NCBI RefSeq assembly: GCF_016861915.1
Contig: NZ_BOLX01000008.1
Span: 1-64,000 of the forward strand
DNA length: 64,000 nt
Origin: Apilactobacillus nanyangensis
GTDB lineage: Bacteria; Bacillota; Bacilli; Lactobacillales; Lactobacillaceae
Reading direction: 5' to 3'
This document shows positions 26,166 through 35,326 of this stretch, piece by piece. A program made the position numbers and the translations under genes. The notes beneath the pieces were generated by a model, which was not told the origin of the DNA, made no database searches, and saw nothing but the letters and a program-made list of their open reading frames with translations. Position 1 is the stretch's first letter, and each line of letters begins with the position of its first letter.

Positions 26166-26711
26166 ATGGAATCAGCAGAAAAGCAATGGTATGTTATTCA
26201 TACTTACTCAGGATACGAAAACAAAGTTAAGGCAAACCTTGATTCACGTAAGGAATCAATGGGTATGTCAAACTTTATCTTTAGAGTAGTTGTTCCAGAA
26301 ACAGAAGAACACGAAGTTAAAGATGGTGTAGACAAGGCTAAGATGGAAAAAACTTTCCCTGGTTATGTTCTAGTAGAAATGGTTATGACTGACGAAGCAT
26401 GGTACATCGTTAGAAATACCCCAGGTGTTACTGGATTTATCGGATCACATGGTCAAGGAAGTAAGCCAACTCCATTGCTACCAGATGAAGTAGAACTAGT
26501 TCTAAGTCGTCTTGGTGTTTCTCAAGAAAAGCAAGAATTGGATGCTGAAGTGGGAGACACAATTACTATTATTGACGGTGCATTTGCCGATCTTTCAGGT
26601 AAGGTTATCGAAAAAGATGACGAAAAAGGTAAGTTGAAGGTTAATATTGATATGTTCGGTCGTGCAACTACTGCTGAACTTAACTTTAACCAAGTACAAC
26701 CAATTAGATAA
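26166..26711 (+). CDS. nusG: Transcription termination/antitermination protein NusG
   Basis: Binds RNA polymerase and modulates pausing, antitermination and coupling to ribosomes. The 181-aa protein has the N-terminal NGN domain (QWYVIHTYSGYENKVKANL, then FPGYVLVEM and VRNTPGVTGFIG) and a C-terminal KOW domain (VGDTITIIDGAFADLSGKV). ATG follows AAGGGAG. It lies 34 nt after a terminator-like hairpin, so its promoter is not clear. Confidence 0.95.
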   Translation: MESAEKQWYVIHTYSGYENKVKANLDSRKESMGMSNFIFRVVVPETEEHEVKDGVDKAKMEKTFPGYVLVEMVMTDEAWYIVRNTPGVTGFIGSHGQGSKPTPLLPDEVELVLSRLGVSQEKQELDAEVGDTITIIDGAFADLSGKVIEKDDEKGKLKVNIDMFGRATTAELNFNQVQPIR

Positions 26712-26720
26712 AAATTTGGG

Positions 26721-26749
26721 TTGTTAAAAATATTTAAACGTGATATATT
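26721..26749 (+). promoter_or_regulatory. rplK-rplA promoter
   Basis: TTGTTA (26721-26726), 17 bp, TATATT (26744-26749), with an extended TG at 26741-26742. The predicted start near 26757 gives an 80-nt structured leader. Confidence 0.65.
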
Positions 26750-26771
26750 ATTTGTTGTATGTTTACGCATA

Positions 26772-26828
26772 CTTAAGTGGGAGGAGAAATCTCATCTCCA
26801 ATTTTTACCACACACGGACTTAAGGAGG
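26772..26828 (+). promoter_or_regulatory. Predicted ribosomal protein L1-binding leader before rplK
   Basis: GTGGGAGG (26777-26784) and ACCAC (26807-26811) resemble the two strands at the base of the L1-binding site in 23S rRNA, which has GUGGGAGG and ACCAC as I remember it. CTTAAGT (26772-26778) is also complementary to ACTTAAG (26818-26824), which touches the AAGGAGG ribosome site, so folding could hide it. The role in L1 autoregulation is inferred. Confidence 0.55.
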
Positions 26829-26836
26829 TATGTCTC

Positions 26837-27262
26837 GTGGCTAAAAAAGTAGCTAACGTAGTTAAATTGCAAATTCCTGCGGGTAAAGCAACACCTGCTC
26901 CTCCAGTTGGACCTGCATTGGGTCAAGCTGGTATTAACATTATGGGATTCACTAAGGAATTCAACGCTCGTACTGCTGATCAAGCAGGATACTTGATTCC
27001 AGTTGTGATTTCTGTATATGAAGATCGTTCATTCGATTTCATTACTAAGACACCACCTGCTTCAATTCTATTGAAGAAGGCTGCTGGTGTTGAACATGGT
27101 TCCGGTGAACCAAACACTAACAAGGTTGCTAATGTAACTAAGGACCAAGTTAAGGAAATCGCCGAAACTAAGATGAAAGATCTAAACGCAGCTGATGTTG
27201 AAGCCGCAATGCGTATGATCGAAGGTACTGCACGTAGTATGGGATTCACTGTTGAAGGTTAA
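26837..27262 (+). CDS. rplK: 50S ribosomal protein L11
   Basis: Binds the GTPase-associated centre of 23S rRNA. The protein starts at GTG 26837, seven bases after AAGGAGG, giving 141 aa that begin [18 protein letters not shown] (read as M). The proline-rich [18 protein letters not shown] block is invariant in L11. An upstream in-frame GTG at 26777 lies in the leader and is not the start. First gene of rplK-rplA. Confidence 0.95.
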   Translation: MAKKVANVVKLQIPAGKATPAPPVGPALGQAGINIMGFTKEFNARTADQAGYLIPVVISVYEDRSFDFITKTPPASILLKKAAGVEHGSGEPNTNKVANVTKDQVKEIAETKMKDLNAADVEAAMRMIEGTARSMGFTVEG

Positions 27263-27290
27263 TTCAACATTCGTTTCTATACTGTAGTAC

Positions 27291-27342
27291 CATAACACCT
27301 ATTATTTAGGTGTTATGTGGGAGGTTTATCCGTTACAACCAC
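27291..27342 (+). promoter_or_regulatory. Hairpin and second L1-site-like element before rplA
   Basis: CATAACACCT (27291-27300) pairs with AGGTGTTATG (27308-27317), and directly after it GTGGGAGG (27317-27324) and ACCAC (27338-27342) repeat the elements of the rplK leader. The rplA ribosome site follows at 27350. Confidence 0.5.
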
Positions 27343-27364
27343 AATTGCAAGGAGGAAAACACAG

Positions 27365-28057
27365 ATGGCTCAAAAAAGAGGTAAAAAGTATCAAGATGCT
27401 TTAAAACAAGTAGACCGTAACAAGGCTTACTCAGTTGAAGAAGCTGTTGATCTTGTAAAGAAAATTGATTTTGCTAAGTTCGATTCAACTGTTGAAGTTG
27501 TATTTAACTTAAATGTTGACACTAAACAAGCTGATCAACAATTACGTGGTGCTGTTGTCTTACCAAACGGTACAGGTAAAGACCAAAAAGTTGTTGTATT
27601 TGCTAAGGGTGACAAGGCTAAGGAAGCTGAAGAAGCCGGCGCTGACTTTGTTGGTGAAGCAGACCTAGCTGAAAAAATCCAAAACGGTTGGTTAGACTTT
27701 GATGTTGCTATCGCAACACCAGACATGATGGCTCAAGTTGGTCGTCTAGGTCGTGTTCTTGGACCAAAGAACTTAATGCCAAACCCTAAGACTGGTACAG
27801 TTACTATGGATGTTAAGAAGGCCGTATCTGATTCTAAATCAGGTAAGGTTACTTACCGTACTGACCGTGACGGAAACGTTGCTGTTATCATCGGTAAGTC
27901 ATCATTCGATGCTGACAAGCTAGTTGGTAACTTCAAGGCTATTGAAGACTTGATTGTTAAGAACCGTCCAGCTTCAGTTCGTGGTACTTACATCAGTAAC
28001 CTATCAGTTTCAACAACCTTTGGACCTGGTGTAAAGGTTGATCTAGAATCATTCTAA
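27365..28057 (+). CDS. rplA: 50S ribosomal protein L1
   Basis: Forms the L1 stalk of the large subunit and is a translational repressor of its own operon in many bacteria. ATG 27365 follows AAGGAGGA by eight bases, giving 230 aa beginning [16 protein letters not shown]. The signature region [20 protein letters not shown] is present (interrupted by none). The in-frame GTG at 27317 lies in the L1-like leader element. Confidence 0.95.
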   Translation: MAQKRGKKYQDALKQVDRNKAYSVEEAVDLVKKIDFAKFDSTVEVVFNLNVDTKQADQQLRGAVVLPNGTGKDQKVVVFAKGDKAKEAEEAGADFVGEADLAEKIQNGWLDFDVAIATPDMMAQVGRLGRVLGPKNLMPNPKTGTVTMDVKKAVSDSKSGKVTYRTDRDGNVAVIIGKSSFDADKLVGNFKAIEDLIVKNRPASVRGTYISNLSVSTTFGPGVKVDLESF

Positions 28058-28092
28058 AGTTAAGTAATTAATTTGGAATTTGAAAATCCCTA

Positions 28093-28121
28093 TTGACCAA
28101 AGTTTATATATATAGTAAACT
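28093..28121 (+). promoter_or_regulatory. rplJ-rplL promoter
   Basis: TTGACC (28093-28098), 17 bp, TAAACT (28116-28121). The -10 is weak but no better candidate precedes the leader. Confidence 0.45.
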
Positions 28122-28140
28122 ACTATTTGTTATAAAAATT

Positions 28141-28237
28141 GATATCTACCTAAGACTTGGGTGGTACTTGTACCTTAATATCCCAACGAGGACACTTAAA
28201 ACGGTTTCTCTATGTCTAGGTGGCATAGGGATTTTTT
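28141..28237 (+). ncRNA. Ribosomal protein L10 leader with attenuator
   Basis: A structured leader in the position and with the layout of the Firmicutes L10 leader, where L10(L12) binding represses rplJL. The terminator TCTCTATG (28207-28214) pairs with CATAGGGA (28224-28231), followed by T. CCTAAGAC (28149-28156) can pair instead with GTCTAGG (28214-28220), one bulge, giving a competing antiterminator. Assignment is by position and structure; the pairing is my reading. Confidence 0.75.
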
Positions 28238-28270
28238 ATTAAATCCCAAAAAATATTGGGAGGTGAAACA

Positions 28271-28777
28271 ATGCCAAAGAAAGAAGTAATCGACGCTAAA
28301 GCTAAACGTGTAGAAGCTGTTACAGAACAATTCAACAATGCTACTACTGCTATTGTTGTTAACTACCGTGGTTTAAACGTTGCTGAAGTAACTGACCTAC
28401 GTAAGCAATTACGTGATGCAGGTGTTTCATTCAGTGTTATCAAGAATAACATTGCTGTACGTGCATCTAAGGAAGCAGGTTACGAAGAATTAGGTGACTT
28501 ATTCAAGGGTCCTACTGCCGTAGCATTCTCTGATGAAGATCCTATTGCTCCAGCTAAGGTATTAAAGCATTTTGCTGATAACACTGACGCTGTTGAAATC
28601 AAGGGTGGTATTCTTGAAAACAAGATTGCTACTCTACAAGAAATTGACGAATTCGCTTCATTACCAAGTCGCGACGAATCAATTTCTATCCTTGCAAGCA
28701 TGTTACAATCACCTGTTCGCAAGTTTGCTATTGCTGTTAAAGCAGTTGCAGAAAAGGGCGATGGCGACGCAGCCTAA
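28271..28777 (+). CDS. rplJ: 50S ribosomal protein L10
   Basis: Base of the ribosomal stalk that anchors L7/L12 dimers. ATG 28271 follows GGGAGGTG, giving 168 aa beginning [12 protein letters not shown]. Typical blocks are [20 protein letters not shown] and [13 protein letters not shown]. The in-frame TTG at 28256 is inside the ribosome site and rejected. Controlled by the L10 leader. Confidence 0.95.
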   Translation: MPKKEVIDAKAKRVEAVTEQFNNATTAIVVNYRGLNVAEVTDLRKQLRDAGVSFSVIKNNIAVRASKEAGYEELGDLFKGPTAVAFSDEDPIAPAKVLKHFADNTDAVEIKGGILENKIATLQEIDEFASLPSRDESISILASMLQSPVRKFAIAVKAVAEKGDGDAA

Positions 28778-28822
28778 GCTCATAATATAAAATTATAACT
28801 ATCCAAATTGGAGGAAATTAAA

Positions 28823-29185
28823 ATGGCTTTTGATAAAGATAACATTATTGAACAAATTAAAGAAGCTTCAATCTCTGACCTAAACGACTTAGTTAAGGCA
28901 ATTGAAGAAGAATTCGACGTTACTGCTGCTGCAGTTGCTGCTCCAGCTGCTGGTGGTGCTGATGGTGCTGCTAAGGACTCATTCACTGTAGAACTAACTT
29001 CTGCTGGTAGCCAAAAGGTTAAAGCAATCAAGGTTGTACGTGAAATCACTGGTCTAGGTCTAAAGGACTCAAAGGACTTAGTTGATGGTGCTCCTTCAGT
29101 AATTAAAGAAGATGCTAAAGAAGACGAAGCTAACGACATCAAGGCAAAACTTGAAGAAGTTGGTGCAGAAGTTACTCTTAAGTAA
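28823..29185 (+). CDS. rplL: 50S ribosomal protein L7/L12
   Basis: Stalk protein recruiting translation factors. ATG 28823 follows TTGGAGG, giving 120 aa. N-terminal dimerisation helices, an Ala/Gly hinge (about 37-52) and the C-terminal [20 protein letters not shown] region are all present. Ends the rplJL operon with a strong terminator. Confidence 0.95.
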   Translation: MAFDKDNIIEQIKEASISDLNDLVKAIEEEFDVTAAAVAAPAAGGADGAAKDSFTVELTSAGSQKVKAIKVVREITGLGLKDSKDLVDGAPSVIKEDAKEDEANDIKAKLEEVGAEVTLK

Positions 29186-29194
29186 TTTCTCTTT

Positions 29195-29230
29195 AAAAGA
29201 ACGTGTGATTTATCATACGTTCTTTTTTTT
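29195..29230 (+). terminator. rplJL terminator
   Basis: AAAAGAACGTGTGA (29195-29208) pairs with TCATACGTTCTTTT (29213-29226), then T. Confidence 0.88.
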
Positions 29231-29252
29231 GTACATATTTTGATATAAAGCC

Positions 29253-29281
29253 TTGTGCCAACAATTATTAATTGAGATAAT
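29253..29281 (+). promoter_or_regulatory. mprF promoter
   Basis: TTGTGC (29253-29258), 17 bp, GATAAT (29276-29281). Confidence 0.5.
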
Positions 29282-29312
29282 AGTAGTAATAAGATTTATG
29301 GAGGAAACATAA

Positions 29313-31910
29313 TTGAAAGCTTTATTTAAGAAATGTGGAGATTGGATCAATCGACATATGACTTTGGTTAAAGTCTTATTCGTGGTGTTCGTTTTGGCTG
29401 TTGTTGTACACGTTATTTTTTCTGTTTCAAAAGAAATTAGTGGAAGACAAATGGCGGAAAGTTTTTCAAGACTATCACCCATGTCGATTGTTATCATGAT
29501 AATTTTGGGATTCATTGCGGTTTCACCGATGTTAATATATGATTTCACAATTGTTGATTTTCTACCGGGTAAATTCAAAAAGTCCTATATCGTAAAAACA
29601 GGGTGGATTACTAACACACTAACAAACATTGCTGGTTTCGGTGGTGTTTTGGGTGCAAGTATGCGTTCAAGTTTTTACAGTGAAAACGCGACTAAAAAAC
29701 AAATATTATATGCAATCTCTAAGATTGTTATTTTCTTATTAGCCGGACTATCCACATATTGTTGGGTAGCTATCATCATGATGTTTAGTTTTGGATTTGG
29801 AACTAATAGTCATGACTGGTGGTGGTGGATTGTTTTAGTTCTTGGTGGGCTATACTTCCCAATTTTATTTATCATCACTAGATTAAATGATTCTGATTAT
29901 TTCAAAGATTTAACCGCTAAACTAGAGATTCAATTAATCGTTGGATCATGTTTAGAATGGTTAGGATGTGCTGGATTATTTATGGCAATTGGTGCATTTA
30001 TGCATCAACCAATTAACCTACTAGCCGTATTTCCAGTATTCGTTGTTGCAAACGTAGTTGGGGTTGCTTCATTGGTTCCTGGGGGACTTGGAAGTTTTGA
30101 AGGTACAATGCTGGTTGGTTTAATGTTCATTGGTGTTAAACCAAGTGATGCAGCGGTTTGGTTAATTTTATACCGTGCTTTCTACTACATTTTCCCAGTT
30201 CTATTAGGAATTATCTTCTTGGTAATTGATGTATTCCAACGTTTCAACAACTTCTTAGACGGTATTCCAAAGCTAATTTTACAAAGATTAGCACATATGT
30301 TTATCACCATTTTTATGTACTTCTCTGGAATTATGATGCTATTGCTAGCAGTTATTCCAAACTTAGTATTGGTCAACAGGTTCTATATCTCATTAGAACC
30401 ATATTCGTTCTATTTCCTAGATCAATTAAGTACTGTAATTGTTGCTTTTCTATTAATTGGTTTCGCTCGTGGATTTGGTTCCAAAGTGAAAAAGGCATTT
30501 TGGCCAACTGCGGTTATTTTAGTAGTTGCCTTATGGAACACATTATGGAAAGAAGACTTTCCAGTTAATATGGTAGTAATGACTATCATTATTCTTGGAT
30601 GCCTATGGTTAAGTTACAATGTCTTGTATAGACAAAAGTTCACCTATTCATGGGGTCATGCACTGATTGATTTACTAATATTTGTTAGTGCCTTTATCGT
30701 TTACCTAATTATTGGTCTATTAACAAACTTCAAGTTTGCTGTATTCCACTGGACAAACTCATATCTATTACCATCACCACAAGTATGGTTTGCTGGTCTA
30801 TTAGGATTAATTTTAGCTTTCCTAATCTTAGTTCTAACTTTCCGTTTCTTATCATACTCAAAGGTTGAATGGTTAAACCAACCATTTGATGGTGATAGGG
30901 TTTCTAACGTTATTCATGAATTTGGTGGAAACGAAGTAAGTCATTTAGCTTATGTTCGTGATAAGAGCATCTACTTCTACCAAGAAGATGGCAAAGATCA
31001 ACTATTCTTCATGTACAAATGTCGTGCTAACAAGATTATTATCATGGGTGAACCAATTGGTAATATGGATAAACTTGAAGATGCAATAGATAAGTTCATT
31101 GAAGATAGTGACAACATCGGTTATTCACTTGTTTTCTATGAAATCGGTGAAGAATTAACAATGTTACTTCACGAAAAAGGATTTAGTTTTACCAAAGCAG
31201 GGGAAGAAGGTCACGTGGCTTTGGATACTTTCTCAATTGCTGGTAAAAAGCATCGTGGTGAAAGAGCCTTGATGAATAAATTCGACCGTGATGAATATAA
31301 ATTTGAAATTATTCAACCACCATTCTCAACTTCATTTATTGATGAATTAAGAGAGGTATCTGATAACTGGCTGAAGGGTAAACCAGAAAAAGGATTCTCA
31401 TTGGGATACTTTGACAGTTACTACTTAAACCAAGCACCAATCGCTGTAATGAAAGATAAGGACAACAAGGTTGTTGCCTTTGCTAACATTATGCCAACCG
31501 GTGATCATGAAATGACATCAATTGATTTGATGAGATCAAGCGAAGATGCACCATCAGGAATCATGGATGGAATTTTCATTAACTTGTTCAACTATGTAAA
31601 GGATGAAGGATACAAGTACTTCAACCTTGGAATGGCTCCATTATCAAATGTTGGTGAATCTAGATATAGTTTTATTGACGAAAAGATTTCTAACTTAATC
31701 TACAAGTACGGAACTGCATTCTACAGTTTCCAAGGATTAAGATCTTACAAGGAAAAATATGTTAGTGAATGGACACCTAAGTATATTTCATACCGTCGTG
31801 GAAACTCACTAGTATTCACAATGCTTCAATTACTAGTATTGGTAAATGAACATGTTGAAGATACACCATGTGAAAAGAAATCAATTTGGAAGAAATTATT
31901 CAAAAAATAG
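29313..31910 (+). CDS. mprF: Phosphatidylglycerol lysyltransferase/flippase MprF
   Basis: Adds an aminoacyl group (commonly lysine from Lys-tRNA) to phosphatidylglycerol and flips the product outward, lowering surface charge and giving resistance to cationic peptides. The 865-aa protein has the two-part design: about 520 hydrophobic residues with some 14 helices, including the PGGLGSFEGTMLVGL flippase block, then a soluble DUF2156 domain (from about SHLAYVRDKSIYFY) with GEPIGN, PSGIMDGIF and FNLGMAPLSNVG. TTG start eight bases after GGAGG. Amino-acid specificity is not readable. Confidence 0.93.
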   Translation: MKALFKKCGDWINRHMTLVKVLFVVFVLAVVVHVIFSVSKEISGRQMAESFSRLSPMSIVIMIILGFIAVSPMLIYDFTIVDFLPGKFKKSYIVKTGWITNTLTNIAGFGGVLGASMRSSFYSENATKKQILYAISKIVIFLLAGLSTYCWVAIIMMFSFGFGTNSHDWWWWIVLVLGGLYFPILFIITRLNDSDYFKDLTAKLEIQLIVGSCLEWLGCAGLFMAIGAFMHQPINLLAVFPVFVVANVVGVASLVPGGLGSFEGTMLVGLMFIGVKPSDAAVWLILYRAFYYIFPVLLGIIFLVIDVFQRFNNFLDGIPKLILQRLAHMFITIFMYFSGIMMLLLAVIPNLVLVNRFYISLEPYSFYFLDQLSTVIVAFLLIGFARGFGSKVKKAFWPTAVILVVALWNTLWKEDFPVNMVVMTIIILGCLWLSYNVLYRQKFTYSWGHALIDLLIFVSAFIVYLIIGLLTNFKFAVFHWTNSYLLPSPQVWFAGLLGLILAFLILVLTFRFLSYSKVEWLNQPFDGDRVSNVIHEFGGNEVSHLAYVRDKSIYFYQEDGKDQLFFMYKCRANKIIIMGEPIGNMDKLEDAIDKFIEDSDNIGYSLVFYEIGEELTMLLHEKGFSFTKAGEEGHVALDTFSIAGKKHRGERALMNKFDRDEYKFEIIQPPFSTSFIDELREVSDNWLKGKPEKGFSLGYFDSYYLNQAPIAVMKDKDNKVVAFANIMPTGDHEMTSIDLMRSSEDAPSGIMDGIFINLFNYVKDEGYKYFNLGMAPLSNVGESRYSFIDEKISNLIYKYGTAFYSFQGLRSYKEKYVSEWTPKYISYRRGNSLVFTMLQLLVLVNEHVEDTPCEKKSIWKKLFKK

Positions 31911-31943
31911 GCTGTTTTAGCCAACTTAAATTGAGTAAATAAA

Positions 31944-31989
31944 AAATACCCGATATAGATATTAAAAATTCTATACCGGATATTTTTTT
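31944..31989 (+). terminator. mprF terminator
   Basis: Imperfect stem 31944-31958 with 31971-31985 (two A-C mismatches), followed by T to 31989. Confidence 0.65.
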
Positions 31990-32006
31990 GCATATACTGG
32001 AACAAC

Positions 32007-32042
32007 AAAAGAGGATGAAGTTTAATTACTTCATCCTCTTTT
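32007..32042 (-). terminator. nrdEF terminator
   Basis: A perfect 15-bp stem: AAAAGAGGATGAAGT (32007-32021) with ACTTCATCCTCTTTT (32028-32042); T-rich tail on the minus strand. Confidence 0.88.
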
Positions 32043-32050
32043 GTTTATGA

Positions 32051-33025
32051 TTATTTGTTATCTTTTGGATACCAAATCTTGTAATCGTCATCCTTCATAG
32101 CTTCAACTTCACCTAGACGGTAACCGTTACCGACTTGTGAGAAGAAGTCATGGTTAGCTGTTGATGTTGAGATACCATTCATAACGATTGGGTCAACGTC
32201 TTCAGCGTTATCAGGGAATAGTGGATCTTGACCTAAGTTCATAAGTGCCTTGTTAGCATTGTATCTAATAAACTTCAATACGTCGTCAGTCCAACCAACT
32301 TGATCATATAGAATGTGAGTGTACTTTTCTTCGTTTTCGTATAAGTCATATAAGAAGTTGTACATCCAATCCTTTAAGTCTTGTTGTTCGTTTCCACCTA
32401 ATTGGTTGAAACCAAGTTGGAACTTGTAACCAATGTAAGTACCATGGACAGATTCATCACGAAGAATTAACTTAATGATTTCGGCAACGTTAGGTAACTT
32501 GTTGTGACCTAAGTACCATAGTGGGGTGTAGAAACCGGAGTAGAATAAGAATGTTTCTAGGAATACACTTGAAATCTTTTTCTTTAGTGGGTTTGAATCA
32601 TCATGATATAAATCATAAATCTTCTTAGCTTTGTTTTGAAGGAATTCTTCTGAATCACTCCAGTCAAAAATTTCTGAAATTTCGTCAGGAGTGTTGAGAG
32701 TAGAAAAGATTGATGAGTAACTCTTAGCATGGACAGATTCCATGAATTGAATGTTGTTTAAAACAGCAGTTTCGTGTTGAGTAGCAACATCTTTTCTAAG
32801 TGCGGCCATACCGTCTTGTGATTGTAGGGTATCAAGTAAAGTTAGACCACCAAAGACATGACCAACTAGCCATTTGTGATCGTCATCTAACGTTCTCCAA
32901 TCAGCTAAATCGTTAGATAAAGGGATTCTAGTATCTAACCAGAATTGTTCGGTTAGTTTTTCCCATGTCGCTTTATCAATTTGGTCGCTTACAGCATTCC
33001 AGTTGATAGCTTTGTAATTATCCAT
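32051..33025 (-). CDS. nrdF: Class Ib ribonucleotide reductase small subunit
   Basis: Holds the dimetal-tyrosyl radical cofactor used to reduce ribonucleoside diphosphates for DNA synthesis. The 324-aa protein has family blocks WLDTRIPLSNDLADW, the metal-ligand stretch ESVHAKSYSSIF, TFLFYSGFYTPLWY and LILRDESVHGTYIGYKFQ. ATG after a GGAGAATT site, 21 nt after the nrdE stop. No nrdI, whose flavodoxin product normally activates NrdF with manganese, lies nearby. Confidence 0.95.
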   Translation of the reverse strand: MDNYKAINWNAVSDQIDKATWEKLTEQFWLDTRIPLSNDLADWRTLDDDHKWLVGHVFGGLTLLDTLQSQDGMAALRKDVATQHETAVLNNIQFMESVHAKSYSSIFSTLNTPDEISEIFDWSDSEEFLQNKAKKIYDLYHDDSNPLKKKISSVFLETFLFYSGFYTPLWYLGHNKLPNVAEIIKLILRDESVHGTYIGYKFQLGFNQLGGNEQQDLKDWMYNFLYDLYENEEKYTHILYDQVGWTDDVLKFIRYNANKALMNLGQDPLFPDNAEDVDPIVMNGISTSTANHDFFSQVGNGYRLGEVEAMKDDDYKIWYPKDNK

Positions 33026-33046
33026 TGTATAAATTCTCCTAACTAA

Positions 33047-35212
33047 TTAGATTGAACAACTTTCACATTCGTTAACACCGACTTCTTGGTTATCATCAGT
33101 GTATGTTCTGACATAGTATAGTGACTTAATGCCTTTAGCGTGAGCATAGTTACGTAGGATAGTTAAATCACGAGTAGTCATTTTATCAGTTCTACCGTTC
33201 TTCCATTCGTATAGACCTTCAGGAATTGTTGAACGCATAAATAGAGTAAGACTCATACTTTGATCAACATGTTTTTGAGCAGCAGCATAAGTATCAATAA
33301 CTTTTCTCATGTCAATGTCATAAGCTGACTTGTAGTACTTAAGAGTTTCGTTTGATAGGTATGGAGCTGGGTAGTAGATTTTACCAGTCTTTGATTCATA
33401 TCTTTCTTCGATACGACTAATGATAGGGTGCAAACTAGCAGTTGAATCATTAATGTATGAGATTGAACCATTTGGAGCAACAGCCATTCTGTTTTGGTGG
33501 TATAAACCATCCTTCATAACAGCTTGTTTTAGTTCTTCCCAATCGCTTTGGTTTGGAACAAAGATGCCATCGAATAGTTCTTTTACGCGATCTGATTTTG
33601 GACCCCAGTCTTCGGTAGTGTATCTATCGAAGTATGAGCCATCAGCATATTTACTCTTATCAAAGTTGTGGAAAGTTTCGTGTCTTTCCGCGGCAATCTT
33701 GTTAGATGCGACTAAAGTCCAGTAGTTTAATAGCATGAAGTAAACACCAGTGAATTCGATTGCTTCGTCAGAACCGTATTCAATTTGGTTTTTAGCTAAG
33801 AAACTGTGAAGACCCATTCCACCAAGACCAATACTGTGTGATAGGGCGTTACCACGTTGGATTGATGGAACAACGTTGATATCTGAATGATCAGTAACGA
33901 AAGTTAAGGCACGAACCATTGCGTCAACTGACTTACCAAAGTTAGGGCTAGCCATTAAGTTAACGATATTAGTTGAACCTAAGTTACATGATACATCAGT
34001 ACCAAGTTTTTCGTAGTGTTGTTCGTTATCAACAGTAGAAGGTTCTTGTACTTGCATGATTTCTGAACATAGGTTACTCATAACAATCTTACCGTCAATA
34101 GGGTTTTCCTTGTTAACAGTATCGATGTTAATAATGTAAGGGTAACCTGATTCTTGTTGTAATTTACTAATTTCAGTTTCTAGTTCACGAGCGTTAATCT
34201 TAGTCTTCTTGATTTCATCGTTTGCGACCATGTTGTCGTATTCTTTGGTGATATCAACGTATGAGAATGGCACGCCGTAAATTCTTTCAACGTCGTATGG
34301 ACTGAATAGGTACATTTCATCATCGTTTTGAGCAAGTTCATAGAACTTGTCAGGAACAGTAACAGCAAGTGAAAGAGTCTTAACACGAATTTTTTCATCG
34401 GCGTTTTCTTTCTTAGCTGATAGGAATGAGATGATGTCTGGATGGAATACGTTTAGGTAAACGGCACCAGCACCTTGTCTTTGTCCTAGTTGGTTTGAGT
34501 ATGAAAAACTGTCTTCTAGAAGTTTCATAACTGGAACAACACCAGAAGCAGCACCTTCGATATGCTTGATTGGATCACCAGCAGCACGTAGGTTAGAAAG
34601 GTTAATTCCAACACCACCACCAATACGTGATAGTTGTAGAGCTGAGTTAATAGTTCTACCGATTGTGTTCATATCGTCAGTAGGTTGAATTAAGAAACAT
34701 GATACGAATTCACCACGACGTTTTCTTCCTGCATTTAGGAAAGAAGGGGTGGCTGGTTGGTATCTTTGGTGAACGATTTCATCTGCCAAGTTCATAGCAA
34801 GTTCTTCATCGCCATCAGCGAAGTATAGTGCGTTGATAGCCACACGGTCGATGAATTGTTCTAGGTAGTAGTTACCATCATCAGTCTTTAGGGCATATTG
34901 AGCATAGAATTTGTATGCAGCCATAAAAGATTTGAATTTGAAGTTTTGACTCTTCAAGTAGTCGTAGATTTTTTCAATAAATGAAAAGTCATACTTCTTA
35001 ATGAATTCTTCTTCAAGGTAATCATTATCGATTAGAAAATCGAATTTTTCTCTTAGAGAACCAAATTTTTTAAGGTTAGGTTCAACGTTTTCTTTGATGA
35101 AGGCTTCAAGCGCTTCTTTATCTTTATTTAATTGAATCTTATCATCCTTAGGGATGTTAATTTCATTATTTAGGTCGTAATATGTTACGTCCTTCAAATC
35201 TTTCAACGACAT
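33047..35212 (-). CDS. nrdE: Class Ib ribonucleotide reductase large subunit
   Basis: Catalytic subunit converting NDPs to dNDPs. The 721 aa include ATPSFLNAGRKRRGEFVSCFL with an active-site Cys, a conserved NLCSEIMQ block, the second active-site Cys region SCNLGSTN, and the C-terminal redox pair CESC in the last six residues, which NrdH re-reduces. The ribosome site is poor (GTGGTTT). A terminator hairpin separates it from nrdH (35251-35283), so the ratio of nrdH to nrdEF RNA may be set there. Confidence 0.95.
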   Translation of the reverse strand: MSLKDLKDVTYYDLNNEINIPKDDKIQLNKDKEALEAFIKENVEPNLKKFGSLREKFDFLIDNDYLEEEFIKKYDFSFIEKIYDYLKSQNFKFKSFMAAYKFYAQYALKTDDGNYYLEQFIDRVAINALYFADGDEELAMNLADEIVHQRYQPATPSFLNAGRKRRGEFVSCFLIQPTDDMNTIGRTINSALQLSRIGGGVGINLSNLRAAGDPIKHIEGAASGVVPVMKLLEDSFSYSNQLGQRQGAGAVYLNVFHPDIISFLSAKKENADEKIRVKTLSLAVTVPDKFYELAQNDDEMYLFSPYDVERIYGVPFSYVDITKEYDNMVANDEIKKTKINARELETEISKLQQESGYPYIINIDTVNKENPIDGKIVMSNLCSEIMQVQEPSTVDNEQHYEKLGTDVSCNLGSTNIVNLMASPNFGKSVDAMVRALTFVTDHSDINVVPSIQRGNALSHSIGLGGMGLHSFLAKNQIEYGSDEAIEFTGVYFMLLNYWTLVASNKIAAERHETFHNFDKSKYADGSYFDRYTTEDWGPKSDRVKELFDGIFVPNQSDWEELKQAVMKDGLYHQNRMAVAPNGSISYINDSTASLHPIISRIEERYESKTGKIYYPAPYLSNETLKYYKSAYDIDMRKVIDTYAAAQKHVDQSMSLTLFMRSTIPEGLYEWKNGRTDKMTTRDLTILRNYAHAKGIKSLYYVRTYTDDNQEVGVNECESCSI

Positions 35213-35250
35213 GTTTAAACCACACTTTCATTAGTAAAATTAAACTTTAG

Positions 35251-35283
35251 AAAAAATATGGCGAGACCATTAGCGGTTTCGCC
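35251..35283 (-). terminator. Terminator between nrdH and nrdE
   Basis: GGCGAGACC (35260-35268) pairs with GGTTTCGCC (35275-35283); on the minus strand the stem is followed by ATATTTTTT (to 35251). No clear promoter follows before nrdE, so partial read-through is likely. Confidence 0.75.
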
Positions 35284-35326
35284 AAAAACGACATTTTATA
35301 TTATAATGAATAATACGTAATTTGAA

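Noticed and set aside
26777-26836. A 20-residue N-terminal extension of L11 starting at GTG 26777
   Set aside because: L11 begins with the VAKKV stretch at 26837, which has the proper Shine-Dalgarno; the upstream codons are leader RNA.
28480-29142. Long antisense frames across rplJ and rplL
   Set aside because: Shadows of the Ala/Lys-rich ribosomal genes.
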